Assembly: GCA_937936275.1 (NCBI GenBank)
Contig: CALHCJ010000134.1
Location: 1 to 34,963 of the forward strand
Length of the DNA stretch: 34,963 nt
Source: an uncultured Flavobacteriaceae bacterium
GTDB lineage: Bacteria > Bacteroidota > Bacteroidia > Flavobacteriales > Flavobacteriaceae
Direction: 5' to 3'
The translations under genes and the position numbers were made by a program. Below the pieces are notes generated by a model. That model was not told where the DNA came from, ran no database searches, and was given only the letters and a program-made list of their open reading frames with translations. Positions within the stretch are counted from its first letter, which is position 1. Each line of letters starts with the position of its first letter. Below are positions 19,173-29,532 of this stretch, in pieces.

Positions 19173-20516
19173 TTAAATACCAGTATAGTTGCTTGGGCTT
19201 ATCGCTTTTAGTTCGGTTTTTATTGCTTCCGAAACATCTAAGGTGTCAATAAACTCTGCAATAGACTGTTGATTGATTTTAGTGTTTGTTCGTGTTAGTC
19301 CTTTTAGTGCTTCGTACGGATTGGGGTATCCTTCTCTTCTTAAGATGGTTTGGATGGCTTCAGCGACAACGGCCCAGTTATTTTCTAAATCTTGTTCAAA
19401 TTTTTCCTTGTTCAAAAGGAGTTTGCCTAATCCTTTTAAAGTAGATTGAAATGCAATGGCAGTATGTGCAAACGGAACGCCCACATTTCTTAGTACCGTA
19501 CTATCGGTTAAATCACGTTGTAATCTTGAAATTGGAAGTTTAGCAGACAAATGTTCAAAAATGGCGTTCGCCAAACCAAGATTTCCCTCAGAGTTTTCAA
19601 AATCAATCGGATTTACCTTATGCGGCATTGCTGATGACCCCACTTCTCCAGCTTTTATACGCTGCTTGAAATAATCCATAGATACGTACGTCCAGAAATC
19701 ACGATCCAAATCAATTAAAATGGTATTAATTCTTTTCAGAGTATCAAACAGGGCAGCCATATGATCATAGTGCTCAATTTGAGTGGTCGGAAAAGAATGA
19801 TGAAGACCCAATTTTTCTTGAACAAATTGTTTTCCGAAGGATTTCCAATCGATATTAGGATATGCTACTTTATGTGCATTATAATTTCCGGTAGCACCCC
19901 CAAATTTAGCTGCGCTAGGAATGTCATTCAACAAGTTAAATTGTTCTTTAAGACGTTCTACGTAAACTTCAATTTCTTTTCCTAAGCGAGTAGGCGAAGC
20001 GGGCTGCCCGTGGGTTCTCGCCAACATAGAAACTTCAGCCCATTCTGCTGCTAGTGTTTTTAATTTCTCAACGACTTCCAAATATAGGGGAACATAGACC
20101 TCATTCATAGCCTCTTTCAATGAAAGGGGAATAGCCGTATTGTTAATATCTTGTGAGGTCAGACCAAAGTGAATAAATTCTTTAAAAGAGGCCAATCCCA
20201 AAGTATCAAATTTTTTCTTAATAAAATATTCAACCGCCTTTACATCATGATTGGTTACTTTTTCAATTTCTTTTATGTCTGCTGCATCAACGGTATCAAA
20301 ATTATGATATATGTCTCTTAAGGCTTTGAATTTAGCAGTATCGAAAGCTGCAAGTTGTGGTAAAGGAATTTCACAAAGTGCAATGAAATATTCAATTTCA
20401 ACACGAACTCTATACTTTATAAGCGCTTCTTCTGAAAAGAAGGGAGCGCAGTTGCTTACTTTACCACGGTAACGACCGTCAATAGGGGAGATGGCATTCA
20501 ATTGGTTTAAAGACAT
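19173..20516 (-). CDS. purB: adenylosuccinate lyase
   Basis: 447 aa; LNAISPIDGRYRGKVSN, ARTHGQPASPTRLGKE, signature GSSAMPHKVNPIDFENSEGNLG. Confidence 0.97.
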   Translation of the reverse strand: MSLNQLNAISPIDGRYRGKVSNCAPFFSEEALIKYRVRVEIEYFIALCEIPLPQLAAFDTAKFKALRDIYHNFDTVDAADIKEIEKVTNHDVKAVEYFIKKKFDTLGLASFKEFIHFGLTSQDINNTAIPLSLKEAMNEVYVPLYLEVVEKLKTLAAEWAEVSMLARTHGQPASPTRLGKEIEVYVERLKEQFNLLNDIPSAAKFGGATGNYNAHKVAYPNIDWKSFGKQFVQEKLGLHHSFPTTQIEHYDHMAALFDTLKRINTILIDLDRDFWTYVSMDYFKQRIKAGEVGSSAMPHKVNPIDFENSEGNLGLANAIFEHLSAKLPISRLQRDLTDSTVLRNVGVPFAHTAIAFQSTLKGLGKLLLNKEKFEQDLENNWAVVAEAIQTILRREGYPNPYEALKGLTRTNTKINQQSIAEFIDTLDVSEAIKTELKAISPSNYTGI

Positions 20517-20645
20517 TATATTTAAAATTGGTGAATTTTAGAAAGGGGCAAAGATAGCCATTAGTTAAACAGATTAAAAGAAGGACAGCAACAAGTTCGT
20601 TATTCGATAGTATACCGTATGGTTAGAATCCTTCTAGTATCTAGG

Positions 20646-21218
20646 CTATAATTTAATCTTCGTTAGCGTCATTCTTGCTCTGGCTTTGTAAGCAGCACTG
20701 CCACGTTCATAATTTCGTTCTAAAATCAGTTTTAGCTCAGGGTGAATCCATTCAAACTTACTTCCTAATAACAATAGACAGGTCATAGAATAAGCTTGTG
20801 CCGCCACTTTGTGATCTCCGATTAACCAATCAAAACATGCTGCTGTAATATGTTCCAGATGAACATCCTTTACAAATTTTTGAACTTGGGTATCATTTTG
20901 TTTGAAATAACCTAGAGTTAAGTATTCACATATCTTTGCCATTGGTCGAATAGAAGAGTCCAATTTTAAATTACCAATAGTAGTAGTAAAAAGGTCGAGA
21001 TGAGGAAATAAATAAGGCAAGTTTTCTTTAGCCGTAAATTCTAGAACCCAACAAGCTTTTGAAGAAATAATACTGTAATCATCTTTAGCGATTTCAAATA
21101 AAGGACCAACTAAGTTTGAATTTTTAGAAACTAACTGTGCCATTTCCATTCGTTTCTCTCTTGAGTGATTAACGTAATCCAATGATTTCACAAGCTGTTC
21201 TTTTGTCATTTCCTTCAT
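20646..21218 (-). CDS. hypothetical protein, helical-repeat (HEAT-like) character
   Basis: About 190 aa from the probable start MKEMTKEQLVKS (ATG at 21218) rather than the ORF-track start; all-helical sequence. Confidence 0.7.
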   Translation of the reverse strand: MKEMTKEQLVKSLDYVNHSREKRMEMAQLVSKNSNLVGPLFEIAKDDYSIISSKACWVLEFTAKENLPYLFPHLDLFTTTIGNLKLDSSIRPMAKICEYLTLGYFKQNDTQVQKFVKDVHLEHITAACFDWLIGDHKVAAQAYSMTCLLLLGSKFEWIHPELKLILERNYERGSAAYKARARMTLTKIKL

Positions 21219-21234
21219 GAACTTTACTAAATAT

Positions 21235-21930
21235 TTACGAGTAAGTAGCAATCAATTTATCGACAAGTTTAGGAATACCTTTAGCAGCCGTATTCTCAAT
21301 AATCTTCAATTTTTCATGTTGTGACTTGCTTACATTTGGTTTTGGATCAACAAAAAAAATAGGTGTATCCGATGGCGCAAAATTAATAAGACTAGCGGCT
21401 GGATATACTTGCATTGACGTACCTATTATGATCAGAATATTTGCTTTTTCTGTTATTTCTACCGCTGTTTCTAAAAGAGGAACTTGTTCACCAAACCATA
21501 CGATATGTGGTCTTAATTGATGCCCGTTTGTACAAAGGTCACCAACGTTTACATCCTTATTCCATTGAAGAACCTCGTTTTCGTTTATCGTACTTCTGAC
21601 CTTGAGCAGTTCACCATGTAGATGAAGTACTTTCGAGCTTCCCGCTCTTTCGTGTAAATCGTCTACATTTTGAGTAATAATAGTGACATCAAAATATTCT
21701 TCTAAGCGTACAAGTGATATATGGGCTTCGTTAGGTCGCACCGTAAAAAGTTGTTTTCTTCTTTGGTTATAAAAATCAAGAACTAATGCCGGGTTGTTAA
21801 CAAAACCCTGAGGAGAGGCGACCTCCATTACATCATGACCTTCCCAAAGTCCATCAGAGTCTCTAAACGTATTAATACCGCTCTCTGCGCTTACACCAGC
21901 ACCAGTAAGAACTACTATCTTTTTTTTCAT
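21235..21930 (-). CDS. Sir2 family NAD-dependent protein deacylase
   Basis: Start placed at MKKKIVVLTGAGVSAESGINTFRDSDGLWEGHD; TQNVDDLHERAGSSKVLHLHGEL; IGTSMQVYPAASLI. The ORF track extends the start too far upstream. Confidence 0.93.
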   Translation of the reverse strand: MKKKIVVLTGAGVSAESGINTFRDSDGLWEGHDVMEVASPQGFVNNPALVLDFYNQRRKQLFTVRPNEAHISLVRLEEYFDVTIITQNVDDLHERAGSSKVLHLHGELLKVRSTINENEVLQWNKDVNVGDLCTNGHQLRPHIVWFGEQVPLLETAVEITEKANILIIIGTSMQVYPAASLINFAPSDTPIFFVDPKPNVSKSQHEKLKIIENTAAKGIPKLVDKLIATYS

Positions 21931-21966
21931 CAGATTAAAAATAACCATTTTCATTATATTGGTCTG

Positions 21967-22623
21967 ATGATTAACCAGCAACTTTTGACATATTTGGAAG
22001 CCTTTATTTCCGAAGAACGTAAACAGCGCTTTATTGATGTTTTGGAAGAGCGAACAACCTATATTACGGTGGCCATAGAAGATGTATTTCAAATGCACAA
22101 TACAAGCGCAGTAATTCGAAGTTGTGAAGTTTTTGGAATACAAGAGGCACATGTCATTGAAGCACGAAATAAGCAGACTTTAGATAAAGAAATTGCTATG
22201 GGTGCTGAAAAATGGGTCGATATTACCAAATACGAAAGCTCAAGTACCTGTATTGCAAGTCTTCGTGAAAAAGGATATCAAATAATCGCAACGACACCCC
22301 ATGCAAATGACTGTTTGTTACAAGATTTTCAAATAGAAGGTAAAACAGCATTATTTTTTGGCACAGAAAAAAATGGACTCACGGATACGGTTTTAAACGA
22401 AGCTGATGGTTTTCTTAAAATTGATATGCAAGGTTTCACTGAGAGTTTAAATATTTCAGTTTCAGCTGCAATTATTTTACAAAACCTAACCACTAAGCTA
22501 AAACAAATGAATGTGGATTGGGGTCTCACGGACGAAGAGAAACTAGTTCGACGTTTAGATTGGACAAAAAAAAGTATTAAGAGTATCGATGATATTTTAA
22601 CACGTTACGATACACAGTCTTAA
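21967..22623 (+). CDS. trmH: SpoU-type RNA 2'-O-methyltransferase, TrmH-like
   Basis: Start at MINQQLLTYLEAF; NTSAVIRSCEVFGIQEAHVIE, ALFFGTEKNGLTDTVLNEADGFLKIDMQGFTESLNISVSAAI SPOUT motifs. Confidence 0.9.
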   Translation: MINQQLLTYLEAFISEERKQRFIDVLEERTTYITVAIEDVFQMHNTSAVIRSCEVFGIQEAHVIEARNKQTLDKEIAMGAEKWVDITKYESSSTCIASLREKGYQIIATTPHANDCLLQDFQIEGKTALFFGTEKNGLTDTVLNEADGFLKIDMQGFTESLNISVSAAIILQNLTTKLKQMNVDWGLTDEEKLVRRLDWTKKSIKSIDDILTRYDTQS

Positions 22624-22667
22624 CAATTTTTATTACATTTAATTTCAACCAACTAATTGATTAACAA

Positions 22668-23195
22668 ATGTATATAGTAATTTATATTGTAGTCAGTCTA
22701 ATAATTTTAGTGCTTATTTTAACGCTGATAGCTCCAAAAACGTATGATGTTTCTCGTTCTGTAGAAATAGCAAAACCTAAGAACGAAGTGTTTACGTATT
22801 TGCGATCTTTGAAGAATATGGATGAATGGTCACCTTGGGCTAAGAAAGATCCGGATATGGAGAAAAAATTTACTGGAATAGATGGTGAAGTCGGTTCTCA
22901 GAGCTATTGGAACGGAAATAAAGAAGTAGGAGAGGGAGAACAAGAAATTAAAAAAATAGTGGATGGAGAACGCATTGAATCAGAATTGCGTTTTCTTAAA
23001 CCTTTTAAGTCCACATCTGATTGTTATATGAAGGTTGAAGATCTTGGGGAGGAAAAAACTAAAGTTATTTGGGGTTTCTCAGGAAAAAATAATTTTCCGA
23101 TGAATATAATGACTCTTTTTAAAAGTATGGATAGTATGGTAGGGCCAGATTTTGAAGAAGGAATGTCTAGTTTAAAGCGTATTTTGGAAGAATGA
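22668..23195 (+). CDS. SRPBCC (polyketide cyclase/START-like) family protein with N-terminal TM
   Basis: 175 aa; YDVSRSVEIAKPKNEVFTYLRSLKNMDEWSPWAKKDPDMEKKFTG. Confidence 0.87.
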   Translation: MYIVIYIVVSLIILVLILTLIAPKTYDVSRSVEIAKPKNEVFTYLRSLKNMDEWSPWAKKDPDMEKKFTGIDGEVGSQSYWNGNKEVGEGEQEIKKIVDGERIESELRFLKPFKSTSDCYMKVEDLGEEKTKVIWGFSGKNNFPMNIMTLFKSMDSMVGPDFEEGMSSLKRILEE

Positions 23196-23575
23196 GTATG
23201 GATTATAACATGGTTGGATGGTTTGAGATTCCAGTGCAAAATATGGATCGTGCCCAAAAGTTTTATGAGAACGTATTCGACATATCTATTTCCATACACG
23301 ATTTTGGAGGCCTGTTAATGGGATGGTTTCCTAATGCGCCGGGCAAATCAGGAGCGACTGGTTCTTTGGTCCAGCACGAAATGTATGTGCCAAGTGATAT
23401 TTCAGGACCATTACTTTACTTTTCTTGTAATAACCTCGAAATTGAACTGAATCGAGTCAAAGATGCCGGCGGAGAAGTTATAAAAACCAAAACCCAAATA
23501 GGAGAAGAGCATGGTTTTATGGGCATTTTCATAGATTCTGAAGGTAATCGCATTGCACTGCATTCATCATCTTAA
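23192..23575 (+). CDS. VOC (glyoxalase/bleomycin resistance-like) family protein
   Basis: 127 aa; VGWFEIPVQNMDRAQKFYENVFD ... GFMGIFIDSEGNRIALHS; 4-nt overlap with the upstream CDS. Confidence 0.92.
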   Translation: MSMDYNMVGWFEIPVQNMDRAQKFYENVFDISISIHDFGGLLMGWFPNAPGKSGATGSLVQHEMYVPSDISGPLLYFSCNNLEIELNRVKDAGGEVIKTKTQIGEEHGFMGIFIDSEGNRIALHSSS

Positions 23576-25263
23576 CGCTTTGAAACTTCGAGTAATGCTA
23601 TATCATATTCATTTTCTAAAATAACTTTTCCATTTTCAACTAGAACTTCAGTTTCTGAATACGTGTCATAAAGTTTAGTGCCATCTCCGAAAAAACCTTT
23701 CACCCACAGTGATTTCTTTCCTTTTGGTAAATCTAATCCGACGACGACTTTATCTTTATAATCATCTTTCACATAAGTTCTGCTGAATACGTAAGGTTTT
23801 TTACCTAATCTTTTATGCTTTCCCGCTCCGATGGCAGGGTGCTGATCTCTAAATTGACCAACTTTTCTCCAGTGCTCTAGAATATTTTGGGTTTCGGAAT
23901 TATTTTTAATGTCTTCCCAATTCATAAACGATCTCAGGGTAGCATCTCCCTGCGTTCCTTCAATCGTTAAATCACGCGCACTTTCATCTCCGTAGTATAT
24001 CTGAGAAGTTCCTGGTGTAAGCAATAAAACGTTTGCAGTCTTGATAGGTTGTTGACGATCTTTATCAAACGGACTTCCATCATCATGAGAAGTCAAGTAA
24101 TTAACCACTCCTTTTCCTTTAAATTCAGTATGTAGTAGGGAGCTATATTTTTTGAAAATGGATTCGTAATCATTTTGAGCATCATTCTTTAAATCAAAAT
24201 TTATAAGACTATTAAATCCGTAGTCAAAATAGTCTACTTTTTTATCTCCAAAGTCAAAAGGCCTACCCCCCGAAATACCATAATTATATACTTCGCCCAT
24301 CATGTAGAACTCATTGTCATCTAAGACTTCTTTAGGATGGTTTTTCTTCCAATTTGCAAATGCTAAACCTGCTTGCTCTCGCAATTCAAGCCATGCCTTT
24401 TCATCGGCATGTTTCACCGTATCTACACGATACCCATCAATGCCCATATCTTTCACATAATCCGTAAGCCACTTAATTATATAGGCTCTGGGAGTTCTGG
24501 TATAACCGGTACGTTCAAAGAAAACGGCCAGCTCATCAAGTTCTGTGGTGAGGCGGCCTTCATCTTTCCATTTCGCCAAAAGCGCGTCAGGTAGTACAAC
24601 GGCTTCATCAGATTCCGTCAAGATATCTGGCAGATTTTTAACCAAAGCACAGCTTGTAGTATTCTCATAGGTAGTAAAACCACAAACAGGTTCTGTACGA
24701 ACCCACTCAGACGGCCAAACGGGATCTTCTTCTGTAACTGGTCCTGTATGATTTAAAACTACATCCATGAGCACTCGTATTCCTTTTCTATGTGCGGTTT
24801 TAATCATGATTTCTAAATCTTCCTTTGTTCCAAAGTTTGGATCTAGAGCGGTCCAGTCTTTGGTCCAATATCCATGATATCCATAAGTATTGCCCGTACC
24901 TTCATCCGTATCGCCATGTATTTGTTCAACAACAGGGGTGAACCAAATGGCATTCACGCCCAAATCAGTAAAATAATCTTCTTCTATCTTCTCTGTAATT
25001 CCTACAATATCGCCGCCCATGAAGCCACGGAGTTCTGCGGGAGTATTAGTTCTGTTTAGGGTAGTGTCGTTTTGGGTATTTCCATTATTAAAACGATCGG
25101 TAAGTAAGAAATAGATATTTGCTCCTTCCCAGACAAAAGGTGTTTCCCTTCGGAAGTCATCGGAAATTTTATTTGCTACATCTGCAACTTTTTTAGAAGT
25201 ATTTTGTTGTTTGCAAGAAACAAGTAGGAGTAAGGTGGCAAGAATAATGAGGCCCTTCTGCAT
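23572..25263 (-). CDS. GH13 alpha-amylase family lipoprotein
   Basis: 563 aa; lipobox LLLVSCKQQ; GH13 regions VLMDVVLNHTGP, GIDGYRVDTVKHA, FYMMGEVYNYG, VNYLTSHDDG. Confidence 0.94.
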   Translation of the reverse strand: MQKGLIILATLLLLVSCKQQNTSKKVADVANKISDDFRRETPFVWEGANIYFLLTDRFNNGNTQNDTTLNRTNTPAELRGFMGGDIVGITEKIEEDYFTDLGVNAIWFTPVVEQIHGDTDEGTGNTYGYHGYWTKDWTALDPNFGTKEDLEIMIKTAHRKGIRVLMDVVLNHTGPVTEEDPVWPSEWVRTEPVCGFTTYENTTSCALVKNLPDILTESDEAVVLPDALLAKWKDEGRLTTELDELAVFFERTGYTRTPRAYIIKWLTDYVKDMGIDGYRVDTVKHADEKAWLELREQAGLAFANWKKNHPKEVLDDNEFYMMGEVYNYGISGGRPFDFGDKKVDYFDYGFNSLINFDLKNDAQNDYESIFKKYSSLLHTEFKGKGVVNYLTSHDDGSPFDKDRQQPIKTANVLLLTPGTSQIYYGDESARDLTIEGTQGDATLRSFMNWEDIKNNSETQNILEHWRKVGQFRDQHPAIGAGKHKRLGKKPYVFSRTYVKDDYKDKVVVGLDLPKGKKSLWVKGFFGDGTKLYDTYSETEVLVENGKVILENEYDIALLEVSKR

Positions 25264-25423
25264 TTTTAAATATTTTGTTTAAAGCTATAAAATGAAGATG
25301 GTATTATAAAATTTATTTAAGAAGATGTACCACGATTATTTTTTCTAAAGATAAATTTTGAAAAATTACTACAGAAGCTAAGTAGGTACAGCAATAATCA
25401 GGGAGAGAAGTATCACCTATAAA

Positions 25424-26236
25424 TTACTTCTTACTTTTTTTGTTTCTGTTGAGTACCTTAAAATCTTCATAACAACTGCTAATTGCATCTAAAATTTGAA
25501 GATCATTTGCTGTTTTTATAAATGATTTGGAATAGCTACAGTTGTTAAGAATGTCTTCAATATCAATCTTTTCGAGCTGTAATAACTCAGTGAGAGCTTC
25601 TCGATCAAATTTTGAGGCTAGTAAGTTTCTTATTTCATCGTCTTCTTTTACCTGCCTTAATTTTCGCATTTGAGCCGGCTTCTTACCAAAAAGGTTTCGC
25701 AGTAAATCTGCGGGATTTAAAATAGCACCAAGTACTTTAGTTACTGCACTAGGATTTTTGTTACCTGCTTCATAACCAACGGATAATCCCGATATACTGT
25801 ACTGGTAGGCATTATTAACAGGTAAATTTTTAACATCAATTTCTAAATAACCCGTTAATTGATATGGTCTAACAATAACTTCTTCTAAGGCATAAGCAAG
25901 TTCTGTCAAAGCTACTTTAGTATCTTTGAATTTGAACATGTCGTTGGTTACTCGAATCTTTTGTGTTTTAAAGCCAATATACGAAAAGTAAAGCGTGTCA
26001 TTTACCGCTGCACTAATGGTGAATTCTCCATTTTCGTTGGTAATTGTTCCTTTGACTTGATTTAAATTGACAATGTGTACACTTTCTAATGGACGTTCAC
26101 TTTGGGCGTTTATTACAATAGCATTAAACTCTTTACTATTCGTATTTTCATCTTCTTTTTCTTCTTGGGTGTATCCCAAAAAGCTTATCCCAATAAAAAA
26201 TAAGCATAAAATTTTCTTCATTCGATCAGCTATCAA
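25424..26236 (-). CDS. CarboxypepD_reg-like domain protein, secreted
   Basis: N-terminal signal (likely start MKKILCLFFIGIS) and AIVINAQSERPLESVHIVNLNQVKGTITNENGEFTISAAVNDTLYFSYIGFKTQKI. Confidence 0.85.
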   Translation of the reverse strand: MIADRMKKILCLFFIGISFLGYTQEEKEDENTNSKEFNAIVINAQSERPLESVHIVNLNQVKGTITNENGEFTISAAVNDTLYFSYIGFKTQKIRVTNDMFKFKDTKVALTELAYALEEVIVRPYQLTGYLEIDVKNLPVNNAYQYSISGLSVGYEAGNKNPSAVTKVLGAILNPADLLRNLFGKKPAQMRKLRQVKEDDEIRNLLASKFDREALTELLQLEKIDIEDILNNCSYSKSFIKTANDLQILDAISSCYEDFKVLNRNKKSKK

Positions 26237-26308
26237 TTGCTAAAAGTACTAAACAAAACAAAAAAATACGCCGAAGCGTATTTTTTAATATACAATTAAC
26301 AGGTGTCT

Positions 26309-28105
26309 TTAAAAGAAATTACTCTTTCTTTTCTTACTTCTTCGATTGCCTGAATTTTCGCTTTTGCCTTGGTTTCTATCTCTCTTTTTACTTCGGTCAC
26401 GACCTCCGCTACTTCTGCTATAGCTCCTATCTCGGCCACCACCACTACTTCGGCCACTTCGTTTGCGATCTCTACGACCACCTCCACCGCCAGGGTTTTT
26501 AGACACTTCTACATTTACAAATCTACCTTCTACCTTTAGGTCGGTAAAAGTTGCTAAAATTTTATCGGTAACAGCGGCATCAGTATTAAAGAATGAAAAA
26601 CTCTCTTTGACATCAACTTTGAATACATCATCTTGATTCAAGCCAACAGTATCTCGAATAAAATCTTTTAAAGACATCCAATCGTAACCATCTTTTTCAC
26701 CAACATTTACGAAATAACGTACTGACCCTGAAGTTGGTGTGTCACCGCGATTGCTTCTGTCGCGATCTCTACCTCCTGATTCTGAAGTGTTTAAATCTTT
26801 TGCCTTGTTGTAATAATTAAAGAAGCGTGTGAATTCAACCGAGACAATCTTTTTTATCAATTCTTCGCGATCTACATCTTTTAGCACATCATTAATTGCT
26901 GGAAGATAAGCCTCAACATCTTCATTAATCTCCGTATCTTTTATTTTATTGGCTAAATGGTAAAGCTGTATTTCGCAGATTTCCATTCCTGTTGGAATCT
27001 TTTTTGGTATGAATTTTTGCTGAATTTTATTCTCTATGGATTTTATTTTTCGCATTTCACTACGAGTAACAATAACCATAGAAATACCTGATTTACCAGC
27101 TCTCCCTGTTCGTCCACTTCGGTGTGTATATGTTTCAATCTCGTCAGGAAGTTGATAATTGATAACATGTGTAATGTCATCTACATCAATACCACGAGCG
27201 GCTACATCGGTCGCAACCAACATCTGTATTTGTTTCTTTCTGAAGGAGTTCATGACCAAATCTCTTTGGTTTTGACTTAAATCACCATGTAACGCACCAG
27301 CGCTATACCCATCTTCAATTAACTTTTCTGCAACTTTTTGAGTATCTCTTTTTGTTCGACAAAAGATTACCGCAAAAATGTCCGGATTGGTGTCTGCTAG
27401 TCTTTTTAAAGCGGGGTAGCGATCTCTACCGCCTACCACATAGTATTCATGCTGAACGGTCGAAGTACCTGCATTTTTGGTTCCAACAGTAATTTCTTGT
27501 GGATTGTGCATGAACTTTTTGGCTATGTGAGATACCTCTTTAGGCATTGTAGCCGAAAATAGCCAAGTAGATTTCTCGTCAGGCGTATTTGATAGAATAT
27601 CTTTAATATCTTCAAAAAAGCCCATATTCAACATTTCATCAGCTTCGTCAAGAACACAATAATCAATTTTTGAAATATCAACAAGTCGCCGGTTGATCAT
27701 ATCTTTCATACGACCTGGTGTGGCAACAATAATCTGTGCCCCTCTTTTTATTTGCCTCGCCTGCTCGGTAATGCTGGCACCACCATAAATAGCTACGGTA
27801 CTCACGTTTTTTTCGTATTTCGAATAGAGCTTGAGTTCGTTTGTGATTTGCAAACAAAGTTCACGAGTAGGAGAGAGAATTAAGCCTTGAGTGGTTCTAC
27901 TGTTGCTATCTATTTTTTGAATTAGAGGAAAACCAAATGCGGCGGTCTTTCCTGTACCCGTTTGCGCTAATGCAACTAAGTCAGTTTCTGTTTCTAATAG
28001 AATTGGAATTGCTTTTTCCTGTACTTCCGACGGGTTTTCAAATCCCAAATCGGCAACAGCATCTAATAGGGACTTGTCAAGCCCTAGTGCTTCAAATTTT
28101 TTCAT
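26309..28105 (-). CDS. DEAD/DEAH-box RNA helicase (DeaD/CsdA-like, DbpA-type RNA-binding domain, RG-rich tail)
   Basis: 598 aa; ALAQTGTGKTAAFGFP, PTRELCLQI, VLDEADEML, SATMP, HRSGRTGRAGK; Arg/Gly/Ser-rich C-terminus. Confidence 0.96.
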   Translation of the reverse strand: MKKFEALGLDKSLLDAVADLGFENPSEVQEKAIPILLETETDLVALAQTGTGKTAAFGFPLIQKIDSNSRTTQGLILSPTRELCLQITNELKLYSKYEKNVSTVAIYGGASITEQARQIKRGAQIIVATPGRMKDMINRRLVDISKIDYCVLDEADEMLNMGFFEDIKDILSNTPDEKSTWLFSATMPKEVSHIAKKFMHNPQEITVGTKNAGTSTVQHEYYVVGGRDRYPALKRLADTNPDIFAVIFCRTKRDTQKVAEKLIEDGYSAGALHGDLSQNQRDLVMNSFRKKQIQMLVATDVAARGIDVDDITHVINYQLPDEIETYTHRSGRTGRAGKSGISMVIVTRSEMRKIKSIENKIQQKFIPKKIPTGMEICEIQLYHLANKIKDTEINEDVEAYLPAINDVLKDVDREELIKKIVSVEFTRFFNYYNKAKDLNTSESGGRDRDRSNRGDTPTSGSVRYFVNVGEKDGYDWMSLKDFIRDTVGLNQDDVFKVDVKESFSFFNTDAAVTDKILATFTDLKVEGRFVNVEVSKNPGGGGGRRDRKRSGRSSGGGRDRSYSRSSGGRDRSKKRDRNQGKSENSGNRRSKKRKSNFF

Positions 28106-28292
28106 AATGTGTTTTACGTTAATCGCAAATATGTCTGTTGCATAAGAGCGATTATCGATATAACCTATCAGGCTCGGCGCAACACATGCTATACTAGCGG
28201 CATTTATTAAAGCGGCAAAGGTACTGCTATTTATTGAAAGCGTAAAGTCTGGTTAATCTGGCTTTAAATTTAGGCTCTTTAAGAAGAGGGTG

Positions 28293-28880
28293 TTAAGTAG
28301 CGTTAGAAATAGATTTTAAATAATTTAGAAGTTCTTGAATAGCTCTACCACGGTGACTTATTTTGTTTTTGACATCCATAGAAAGTTCTGCAAAGGTTTG
28401 CTCGTAACCGAAAGGTTTGAAAATGGGATCATAACCAAATCCTGCTGAACCTCTTTTTGTCTTGATAATTTCACCCTTTACTTCTCCTGAAAAAAACAAG
28501 GTTTTCTCTTTTAGGTTTAACGCAATAACTGTTTTAAAATGAGCATTTCTATTGTTTATGGCTTGGAGTTCAAACAAGAGTTTTTGCATATTGTTTTCTG
28601 CACTTTTTTGTGGTCCAGCGTAACGCGCAGAGTAAACGCCAGGAGCACCATTTAGTGCATCAACTAAAAGGCCCGTGTCGTCTGCAAAACAGGGTAAGTC
28701 ATAGTTTTTAGTAACAAAATCAGCTTTTAGCTTTGCATTTCCCTCTAGGGTATCTGCCGTTTCTGGTATTTCTTGATCACAACCGATATCAGTTAAAGAA
28801 ACCAATTCAATATGCTGTGGTACTAACACTTTTACCTCATCGAATTTGTTTTGGTTATGAGTTGCAAAAACAAGTTTCAT
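28293..28880 (-). CDS. rdgB: non-canonical purine NTP pyrophosphatase (RdgB/HAM1)
   Basis: Start at [66 protein letters not shown]. Confidence 0.95.
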   Translation of the reverse strand: MKLVFATHNQNKFDEVKVLVPQHIELVSLTDIGCDQEIPETADTLEGNAKLKADFVTKNYDLPCFADDTGLLVDALNGAPGVYSARYAGPQKSAENNMQKLLFELQAINNRNAHFKTVIALNLKEKTLFFSGEVKGEIIKTKRGSAGFGYDPIFKPFGYEQTFAELSMDVKNKISHRGRAIQELLNYLKSISNAT

Positions 28881-28967
28881 AATATTTAAAGTTTGTATTG
28901 TATTTTTTAAGAAATGCGATTGAAACGCATCCAAAAATAGTAATTTTAAACCCTATAAAAACGCATT

Positions 28968-29420
28968 ATGAAATTGAAGGTCCCACCGGCATTGGTTTTA
29001 ATTGTATTCGGAGTATTGATGTATGTGCTAGCTCGATTGCTACCCGTTGGGTATTTTGATTTCTTCGGAAGAAGTTATTTGATGTATGCGTTGCTTATAA
29101 TATCAGGATGCATCGGTTTTATCGCGCTTTTTCAATTTTTCAGTACAAAAACAACAATTGACCCGACTACGCCTTCAAAAGCAACAAAACTTGTTACTTC
29201 TGGATTGTATCAATATTCTAGAAACCCGATGTATTTAGGTATGCTATTAGTGCTTTTAGCGTGGGGAATATGGCTGGGAAATGCGTTCAATGTTTTGCTT
29301 GCTGCGGGATTTGTGGCGTATATGAATAGATTTCAAATTATTCCAGAGGAAGCTGCCCTGCTGCAACTGTTTGATAAAGAATATAAACAATATTGTACGC
29401 TCGTTCGAAGATGGTTTTAA
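28968..29420 (+). CDS. isoprenylcysteine carboxyl methyltransferase (ICMT)/PEMT-like membrane protein
   Basis: 150 aa, multiple TMs; LVTSGLYQYSRNPMYLGMLLVLLAWGIWLGN ... IIPEEAALLQLFDKEYKQYCTLVRRW. Confidence 0.88.
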   Translation: MKLKVPPALVLIVFGVLMYVLARLLPVGYFDFFGRSYLMYALLIISGCIGFIALFQFFSTKTTIDPTTPSKATKLVTSGLYQYSRNPMYLGMLLVLLAWGIWLGNAFNVLLAAGFVAYMNRFQIIPEEAALLQLFDKEYKQYCTLVRRWF

Positions 29421-29428
29421 TATATAAA

Positions 29429-29532
29429 CGAATATGCTAATAGTGAGTACTTATTAGTATATTCGCTTATAATACTAAATTATTAGCTAATTAGCTTATA
29501 TATTCATATATTAGCGTTTTAGCTTATATATT
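29429..29532. repeat. Cluster of inverted and direct repeats (putative operator array) between the ICMT-like and SatD-like genes
   Basis: IR CGAATATGCTAATA (29429-29442) / TATTAGTATATTCG (29452-29465), one mismatch; direct repeat TTAGCTTATATATT at 29491-29504 and 29519-29532; IR GCTTATATAT (29494-29503) / ATATATTAGC (29506-29515), one mismatch; GCTAATTAGC palindrome. Confidence 0.75.

Noticed and set aside
21931-22152. ORF-track N-terminal extension of the Sir2 gene (305 aa)
   Set aside because: The extension is antisense to trmH; the family N-terminus begins at MKKKIVVLTGAG (21930).
23572-25263. GH13 gene as part of a polysaccharide utilisation locus
   Set aside because: No SusC/SusD-like pair or other CAZymes nearby in the window; appears isolated.
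26296-26487. Val/Glu/Ala-rich 63-aa ORF
   Set aside because: Alternate frame through the repetitive Arg/Gly/Ser codons of the helicase C-terminal tail.
29429-29532. CRISPR array or mobile-element terminal repeats
   Set aside because: Repeat units are short and overlapping with AT-rich contents, without uniform spacers, cas genes, transposase or target-site duplication; an operator-like array fits better.
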